Assembly (NCBI GenBank): GCA_025506515.1
Contig: CM046457.1
Span: 45,554,445-45,618,444 of the forward strand
DNA length: 64,000 nt
Reading direction: 5' to 3'
From: Flaveria trinervia
Lineage: Eukaryota; Streptophyta; Magnoliopsida; Asterales; Asteraceae
The translations under genes and the position numbers were made by a program. The notes under the pieces are model-generated. The model did no database searches. It was not told where the DNA came from and saw only the letters and a list, made by a program, of their open reading frames with translations. Below, one piece after another: positions 56,932 to 64,000 of this stretch. The number at the start of each line of letters is the position of its first letter. Position 1 is the first letter of the stretch.

Positions 56932-59900
56932 AGGGACCCAAGCCTTCACTGGCTTGGGTTTCCCAGAGGCATCACACATCATAAATGTTACCCATTGACC
57001 GTTCGAGGATGAGGGAAGCTTAGATGTCTTCTTGTTCTCATTATCAGACAATGAGATTGATTTCTCCTTCCATAAGCCAGCTTTATGTAAGGCCTGTTTG
57101 TGATAAACAGACGACTAGCTAATGAGTTGAACTTTAGGTTCACTATCTCTTTTAGGTGGCGTCACTGAGTTCCTCTTAAAAGAGCTAGGTTTTTGTTCAG
57201 GAAGTTCAACTTTCCTCCTCGGTATCTGATAGTAAGGACAATAAGATGCAATGTGTCTATGCTCTCCACAACTGTAGCAAGCTCTGCTTTCGACTTTACG
57301 ATTTAACTGCTTTTATGGAGATGTATGTGACACCCGGGTGACCTTACTCTGTTTGGGTTTTGACTCTGATTGTTTAGATGTTTTGTCTGGTTTAACAAAG
57401 TTAACTGCTTTAACATTTTTTACATCTTTTTCTTTTCTATTTTCTGGACTTTGACATGATGCACGTGATTGGCTAACATTACTGGTCTTTTTAGGTTCAG
57501 ATTTGACATTTGTTGAACCAGACTTTATACTAACTTTTTCAAACTCTTTGTCCAGATTAATGCAAGGCATTTTACCTTTTGCCTTTGAAGTGGCCTCCTT
57601 TTGTTTAGTACCAGATTCATTTGATGAACATGTGGAATCTGGATCACTTACAAGAGGAGTGGACACCACATGATCAATGATTGGTTTATCATTAATTGGT
57701 TTACATTTTGTGTTCATCAAGATCTCATGTGGTGGTGGAACCACTTTATAACCAAATCCCTCCCCGTTGTTTCTCTCTCTCACTAAGTTTTGGACTATGT
57801 GTGAAGAACTGGTCCAACTATGCAGTTTTTGTTTTAGTGAATTAACTTCTACTTCTAAAACTGCTTTTTGTTTCTTAGTGTGCTCTAGGAGTTTAGATAG
57901 TACCTAATGTCATTAGCTTAGTTAAAGGCTACTACTTCTGTTTCCCTAAGCTATTTGTTCAAAAGGTCTATCTTTTCTTTGTAACTATGCTCATTTTGTT
58001 TTAACACTCTATTAGCTTCATTGCACAGTTCCAAGTCCTTTACTAAGTTATCATTATGATCTAATGTAGAGATTAATGAAGAAGCTGATGCAACCTAAAC
58101 ATCCAATGTCTTTCCTACATGCTGCACACGTGCATTGAAGAAGAATGCTTAGGAAGTTTTACACATGCAACAGAAAAATACTCTAAGTGTAAAATCTTCC
58201 GAAGCCAAGACCAATATCTTCCAAAGCCAAATATGAAGTCTTCCGAAGCCTCAGAGACAAAGTCTTCCGAAGCTTCAACTCATGAAGACAGATTTCTTCC
58301 AAAGACTTCTAATACATGCTTTATCTAATGTACTTTTCCATAAAGCTGGACACCTTTCCGCTGCACCTCTGTAACGTCACCAACTTACATGAGTTGGTGA
58401 AAAGGTCCATGCTTTTGGTAACTGTATATTGAGGTCTTGAGTTTGTAACTTTCTACTTCATGTACTTTATCCTTTTTGTAATAGATAAGGATGTGAGCTA
58501 TGGCATGTCATAGTCACAAGTCAAAAGGCAATCTGCCTTTTGACTCTACAATTGATTTTGTTTAGTGTCTAGTCAATTGTATTCAGCTGGCTTTCAAAGT
58601 ATAGCCGGCTGTAGGATGTAGTTAAGTATCTCATGTTCTTGTATCTTTTAAATATGCTTTGTAACACTTGTAATAGAACATAGAGAAAGCAATATACTGC
58701 ATTCTTGAAAACCATATACTTGTGTTCTTTGTGTTCTATCTCTTACATTACTTGTGTTCTTAGTGTCTTACCTTGGTTAATCCAGTTTACTATTTGATTA
58801 ATTTTAGTTAATCTCCTCTTTGTGTTGTTGTGTTGTAACTCTACACCCTTCAACGATCCTGCATCTAATAACCTAGCAAATTTTAAATCAATGCTTTCCC
58901 TAAATTTATTACAATCAGAACAAGCATGATTATTAAAAAGTTGGTCAGTAGTACTTACCTGAGTGGGTTCTGAGGAATCAGCCATCAATGTAGAATCTGG
59001 CATTTCTGGAGCTGGTGATTCTAACGTTTTCATAGTTTTCCCTTCTTCAGGCAGGTAGGTGACCACCGGTGCAGTTTCTTCTGTGTTGACATCGCAAGTT
59101 CGACTGCAATATCTCCTTCACTGGCAGAGTCATCATCTATATCCTCCACACTAGCGATATTACACTCTCCTGGTGAGACAAACTGAAAGCTCCAATCCTG
59201 TCCTTCATCATCATGAGCAGTCAAGGCTTTGGGATCCTTGCTTGATGAAGTAGGACTGCTAGTGGGTTTCTCCTGACGATTGAAGGAGGAGAAATGATTC
59301 CTATTACCTATCTTCTTTGGATTCACGCACTCCCTTTTGAAGTGCCCTTTCTCTCCGCGGTTGAAGCAGGTTACCTTGGATTTATCAAAGCCGAAGGTAG
59401 TGTCCTTAGTTGCAATCAAATTTTGTCCGGTCTTTTTGACAAACTTCTTAGCTCTCTGGACTGCACTGGCTAAGGCCCACATTATGTCCATCCGCTCCAG
59501 CTCTGTCTCATCCACCTGCTCATAATCCTCATCTGCCAGATGGCAGTTCCCAATCTTACCAGCAATTAGTCCATCATAGGAGTGGACTACCGCAGCTAAG
59601 AGATCCATGTGCTCTTTAGCTACCTCAACTGTCACATTGCCAAAGTTCTCGGTCTTTAGCTTTGCTGCATTTGCTTCAGGTGCAATGTATTGGGTACCAG
59701 ACGACCCTAACGTTTCTGACCCTGAAGTAGAGGCTGGTGAAGGACCAGACGAGCTTGATACAAAAGTTGTCTAAAGAGGTGCTCCAGATGTTTTGGCTTG
59801 AGGAGTCGCGTTGTACAGCGTTGGATTCTGATCATAAGATGCCTTTTGAGCTCTGTACTTCATTCTTAGTTCTTCCTCTCTCAGCTTCAGAATGAAGTCA

Positions 59901-60547
59901 TTGATATCTAACTTCGTTAGCATACCATTCTGTCTGAGATTGGAGACAAATGACACCCATTTCTCTAGCAGCCCGTCTGCAAAGTTGGACACTTTGTCCT
60001 CCATTGACGTCGATACTCCATGAGTGTGCATCTCACTCTTCAAGTGATAGAACCTATCGATCATATCATCTAGGCTTTCTTTCCCCATCGAGGAGAAGTT
60101 GTCAAACTCCTTCTTTAAAGCCTTAGCCTTTATGGCCTTCAATGATGCATTTCTATCATACCTTTTCTCCAATGCATCCCATAGTTTCTTTGCTTGTGTA
60201 TATTCCGAGAATTGATGGAAAATATCCTTCGGAATTGACTGTCTAAGCAAAGCATAAACTTTCTTTACAGCATTGTACTTTACTTTTTGTCCATCAGTCA
60301 TGCCACCTTGTGTAAGTTTGACACCATCAAGTCCTACAGGCATGTTGTACCCCGTCTCTATAGACTCCCACAGATTGGGATCTACTCCATTTAAGTAGAT
60401 CTCGAAACGTTGTTTCCATTGTGGATATTCGTCTAACTTGATTAGCTTTGGGGGCTTATTGTGATTCCCCACTTCATTCTCTAGTAGCAGTAAGTTTTGT
60501 ATACCTGAGTCTCTCCCTGCTATGAATGCTGAGTATTGGTCTTTCAT
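56930..60547 (-). pseudogene. gag of copia C (split by a solo LTR)
   Basis: ATG at 60547 (MKDQYSAFIAGRDSGIQNLL); the open frame extends further upstream only through the leader array. The capsid region is open to 59771 (KPPKLIKLDEYPQWKQRFEI, DIFHQFSEYTQAKKLWDALE, FYHLKSEMHTHGVS). The next part, after a frame break, has CFNRGEKGHFKREC, in which the second zinc Cys is Arg. A helical part (CSDCNKFRESIDLKFARLL) is cut by the solo LTR at 58086-58750, resumes at 58085, and a second knuckle CYSCGEHRHIASYC lies near 57290-57249. The end KAWVPNLN with TAA at 56932-56930 matches the gag ends of B and D. Confidence 0.87.
58086..58750 (+). repeat. Probable solo LTR (copia, family related to A) inside gag of C
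   Basis: Begins TGATGCAACC and interrupts an otherwise continuous gag frame. It carries CTTCCGAAG motifs at about 58195-58300 and a segment cagctggctttcaaagtat that matches the LTR of A. There is no internal region, so it is a solo LTR or a fragment. Exact right end and target duplication could not be fixed by eye (candidates near 58747). Confidence 0.6.
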
Positions 60548-60579
60548 TGTTATTAACTTTAACATTAAACCAATTGTTG

Positions 60580-60800
60580 TATTAGTGCGAATGAAGGTGT
60601 GCGATTGGGCTATTCGGGCGATTGAACTATGCGGATGGTTCAATCGTGCGACTGAACTAATGCGGATGATCCAGTTGGCCGAATGAACTAATGCGGTTGA
60701 ACAATGCGAATAGACTTCTCAGTCGTACGGATGGGAGTACGAATGAATCCAACCGTGCGTATGGGGGATGCGTATGACCTCAGTCGTGCGATTGAGTCAA
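60580..60800 (-). repeat. Motif array in the gag leader of copia C
   Basis: TTCAATCGTGCGACTGAAC, ATGCGGATGA, CTCAGTCGTGCGATTGAG and variants lie between the PBS and the gag ATG. The same vocabulary occurs in the LTR and in the pol-aORF spacer. Confidence 0.78.
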
Positions 60801-61026
60801 TCATGCTACTGAACCTGCTGGATTTCAAAAATTCATAGGTTTAAGGTGTTTGAATGCAAAAACACAAATTTCTTGCTAACCCTTATTGTCGTATGCCGGA
60901 AAAAACTTAACTTTACGATCAGGAGACGTCTGAAACTCGATTTGACACAAAAGATTGTGTTTTTTATAGTAAAAACACAATTTTTAATATCAAAACAATT
61001 GAATCACATGTAAATCTAGAGCTCAA

Positions 61027-61038
61027 GCTCTAATACCA
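61027..61038 (-). other. Primer-binding site of copia C
   Basis: The minus strand reads TGGTATTAGAGC, one mismatch from TGGTATCAGAGC, 2 nt from the LTR. Confidence 0.85.
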
Positions 61039-61040
61039 CT

Positions 61041-61780
61041 TGTTAGGACCGTGTACTGGACGAATACTAACAGATTTACGAGTATATCGAATCAAATAGT
61101 GCGGAATCCTATTTGATTGGCGATCCAATCAGTGAGAACGCGCGTAGAATCAATTAAAGATTGAATCTAAACATTAAGAACGATTAGCAATCGATCTACT
61201 GCGATCTATGAAGTTGGAATAGGTTATTAGAGGTCTCTGGATGGCTAGGGTACGTGTAGGTATCGAAATATTCAAAGTGTCTCATTTTCCACGATTTAAG
61301 TGGTATTTATAGGTTAGGGTTTCTCAATCGTGCGACTGGACCATTTGCATGGTTCAATCGTGCGATTGAGTCATGCGGTTGATCCATTCGCACGATTGAG
61401 TGTTTAGTCATGCGACTGAGTCGATCTCATATTTCAATCATACGACTGATCCAGTCTCCTGGTTCATTCGTACGACTGGTTCATTAGCATGAAGTTGTTC
61501 ATGCATATGGTCCATTAGCATGGGCCAATCGCATGAGAACTTCACATGATTAAGTTTGAATATGTTTCATAGTCATTAATTGATTTAGATATTATTCAAA
61601 CAACCACAACCTATATAGTTAAGTCAATACGCGTTATTACATACCAACCAATGAAATATTCAACATTATATAAGCACAACCACATATTGTATTTCATTAA
61701 GTACTCGTACAATTACATATGTGTAAGACAATACAAACATATTACGTTAAGTTCATAAACTAGGGACACATGTATCTACA
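61041..61780 (-). repeat. 5' LTR of copia C
   Basis: 740 bp. Minus-strand TATAAATA at 61304-61311 with the TCAATCG/CGATTGA array directly upstream (about 61325-61535), including the 16-bp inverted repeat TCAATCGTGCGATTGA at 61354-61369. Confidence 0.94.
61304..61311 (-). promoter_or_regulatory. TATA box of copia C 5' LTR
   Basis: TATAAATA on the minus strand, the likely core promoter for the genomic RNA of C. It lies immediately downstream of the palindromic array. Confidence 0.65.
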
Positions 61781-64000
61781 TTTATAAAAGTCAAGAAAAG
61801 AAGAATAAAATGATGGAAAAAGAAAGAAAGAAATAAAGCCCAAGTAGAGGGACCAATTGTGTCAAAAAGGACAAAATGTTTGAAAAGTGGGTGTAAAAGG
61901 TGATGGCCGCCCATGTTGTCTGCCTGCACTCACATCATTCAACTGTTTTCTTAGAGAAAGAAAAGAGCAGAAAACTCTCGGATTTTGAAGATGAAAAAAA
62001 GCGGAAAAGTTCAAATTCAAGGTAAGAATTCATGTGTTTATGGTGTTCTTAACTGGTTTCATCCTCGGTTGTATGCATATGTGTGTTTGGGTGTGTGTTA
62101 TAGTGGGTTTCTAGGTGTTTGAACTCAATTTGCAAATGGGTTTGAAGAAGTCTTACCCAAAGAGCTGCAAAGGTGAGTTCTAGATCCCCTCTTTTTATAT
62201 GTTTTAATTATTTTAGGGCTGGAAATGCATGTATGAGTATTTTTATTAAGTTGGGTTTTATACCCGTATGTATGTATGTGTGTATGTTGCGGATGGGGTT
62301 TGATTTTGGGCTATGTTTGGATTTTATGATGTTATGGTTGTGTTTCTATGGCTTAGAATGTAAGATTTAAGCTTAGAACATAATAAGTGATGATTGGGGA
62401 CTAAAATTTGATGTTTAAGTGCGAATGAGGCTGCTCATGCGCCCAAATAGGGCTTATGCGCCTGAAATGTCCATGCACCTGGATGGCCATGCGACTAAAG
62501 TCAATGAGGATGAAGAGTCTGCGGGAAAAGAACTGTTTTGTTCTTCCGCATTAACAAATGCGGAAGACTAGAAGTGATGCGGACAAGTTTTGCTCTTGCG
62601 CATTGACAAATGCGGAAGAGTAGAGGAAATGCGGATGAGTAAGAGGAAATGCGGATGAGTAAGAAGAAACGCGGATGAACAAAAGAAATGCGGATAAATA
62701 AAAGAAATGCGGATGAACAAAAGAAATGCGGATGAACAAAAGAAATGCGGATGAACAAAAGAAATACGGATGAACAAAAGAAATGCGGATGAACAAGAAA
62801 AAATGTGGATGAACAATAAGAAATGCGGATGAAAGTTATGCGACTGAAGGTCATACTCATGGAAGTCATGCGACTGAAGTCTATGCGATTGAGAGTCCAT
62901 AAGCCTAAGGGTCCATACGCCCCATAATGCCTATGCGTCTAGAGATTGTCCATACGCTTGAGTGCTCATTCCCCCCATTGTGTTCATACACCTGAAGTGT
63001 TCTCATGCGCCTGGAAGGCCATGCGACTGAATAGTGCTCATACGCCCAAATAGGGCTCATGCGCCCGAAAGAACTTGGTTTACTTTCTGATTTTCGGGGG
63101 AATGTGTAGATGTAGGCTTTGACTTGGGAGTTTCCGAGGGTCCATGTAAGTTGATGTTTTGAAGTCAATGATGATTGATGTTTAAGCATGATGATGTGTG
63201 ATTGATGATGTGCGATTGATGATGTTATGCTTATGTATGATATCATCTGTTATGTTCCTTATTACGTATGTATGATGTGACTTTACGTGGTGTGATATTG
63301 TTAAAGAATGTAAAGTATTATCTTAACAAAGTAAAGGATTTAAGATAATGAAAGTGGAACATAATGAATGAACGAATGAAAAGCCTTGCAAGCAATTGAA
63401 AGGAGGTTCATAACTCATTAAGAGTTATTACCTTGTGTGTATCTACAACGTGCGATTTTGGCTAACTCATAAGGGTTCATACACAGAGTAAGAGTCCAGT
63501 CTCGGTGACTACTCCAATAACATGCGATTTCCTAATTACTGTGTGTCATACAGCGTGCGATTTTGGCTAACCCATAAGAGTTCACACACACAAGGGGAGT
63601 GTTCAACTGTGTGTGTATCTACAGCGTGCGATTTTGTCTAACTCATAAGGGTTCATACACACAGTAAGAGTTCAGTCTCGGTGACTGCTCCAATAACGTG
63701 TGATTTCCTAATTGTTGTGGGTTATACATCATGCGATCTTGGCGAACCCATAAGAGTTCACACACACAGGGGGAGTGTGTCCTAGTGACCACTCCATACG
63801 TGCGATATGTGCAAACGTGCGAAATGTACTAAACGAACGATGATGAAGATAATTTATTACCTTGATGTATGTACAATGTGTGATCACGTGAGATAGTAAT
63901 GAAAATGTCTTAATGAATGGAAGGTAATGCAATGTCTTTATGAAGCTAGAACTCACTCAGCAACACTGACTTTTCATGCAGTTTCCAGTTGGCAGGTGAG
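61781..64000 (+). repeat. 3' LTR of gypsy E, continued (end outside window)
   Basis: Resumes the E 3' LTR after copia C; the first five bases are the right TTTAT duplication. It aligns with 33263-34387 but contains about 1.1 kb extra (roughly 62503-63628): a 19-bp minisatellite, a run of ATGCGACTGAAG-type phrases, and a duplicated ~180-bp block with GCGTGCGATTTTGGCTAAC. By comparison with the 5' LTR about 257 bp remain beyond the window. Confidence 0.88.
62640..62835 (+). repeat. 19-bp minisatellite in the E 3' LTR
   Basis: About nine imperfect copies of AAATGCGGATGAACAAAAG. It yields long repetitive minus-strand ORFs that are artefacts. Absent from the 5' LTR of E. Confidence 0.85.

Larger units (their letters stand above)
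38375..61780 (-). mobile_element. Copia element C (with copia D and a solo LTR nested inside)
   Basis: Minus-strand Ty1/copia element. LTRs of 742 bp (38375-39116) and 740 bp (61041-61780) read TGTAGATACATG...CCTAACA. The target duplication TTTAT lies at 38370-38374 and 61781-61785, and the empty site is visible in the other E LTR at 33263. Internal order: PBS, motif-array leader, gag, pol, 2.6-kb spacer with a second motif array and TATA box, aORF, PPT. After removing D (8.3 kb) and the solo LTR (about 0.7 kb) the element is about 14.4 kb, large for copia. Confidence 0.94.
33248..64000 (+). mobile_element. Gypsy chromovirus E (integrase-deleted; copia C nested in 3' LTR; runs past window end)
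   Basis: Plus-strand Ty3/gypsy element. It has a 5' LTR (TGTAACACC...GGCCTTACA), PBS, gag, pol without an integrase core, PPT and a 3' LTR starting at 38355. That LTR is split after 20 bp by copia C and resumes at 61781-64000. The right end is outside the window, so its target duplication cannot be checked. Stop codons and Cys-to-Tyr changes show this is an old, inactive copy. Confidence 0.9.

Noticed and set aside
62501..62900. Minus-strand ORFs rich in FIRISFVHPHFF
   Set aside because: Produced by the 19-bp minisatellite in the E 3' LTR; open in several frames and absent from the other LTR.

Overview
This window is plant nuclear DNA made almost entirely of nested LTR retrotransposons. I see no host protein-coding gene, rRNA, tRNA or CRISPR array. 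Ty1/copia and Ty3/gypsy chromovirus elements, tRNA-iMet primer-binding sites, 5-bp target duplications and AT-rich flanks all point to a eudicot. The gag wording and the accessory ORF resemble, from memory, elements abundant in Asteraceae; that placement is inference.

Layout. (1) 1-5960: element A, the 3' part of a plus-strand copia element (RT-RNase H, spacer, accessory ORF, 3' LTR). (2) 6414-30176: element G1, a minus-strand chromovirus with ~2.7-kb LTRs and target duplication ATTTT. Its 3' LTR is split by element B (7934-20241), a 12.3-kb minus-strand copia element with both LTRs. (3) 30177-33247: AT-rich intergenic DNA with a G-rich block and a 36-bp minisatellite. (4) 33248 to beyond the window end: element E, a plus-strand chromovirus that has lost its integrase. 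Its 3' LTR is split 20 bp in by element C (38375-61780, minus-strand copia, target duplication TTTAT). C is in turn split in pol by element D (46978-55315, plus-strand copia, target duplication TGTGG) and in gag by what looks like a solo LTR (about 58086-58750). D is an internally deleted relative of B. In the E stack the insertion order is E, then C, then D and the solo LTR.

Gene logic. The copia elements run LTR - gag - (stop, +1 frame) - protease/integrase/RT/RNase H - spacer - long accessory ORF (aORF) - LTR. Three features look worth following up. First, an aORF of about 1,100-1,200 codons with a shared YPRF core occurs in A, B, C and D; in B and D its frame runs through the polypurine tract into the 3' LTR. 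Second, each family carries its own array of short palindromic motifs just upstream of the LTR TATA box, and the same array recurs upstream of a second TATA-like box in front of the aORF. This suggests a copied internal promoter. Third, gag ends at AAC-stop-T in B, C and D with three different stop codons, and pol is in the +1 frame each time.

Most reading frames are broken by frameshifts or stops. Young LTR pairs also differ by many 1-2-nt indels, so some breaks may be consensus errors in the assembly.
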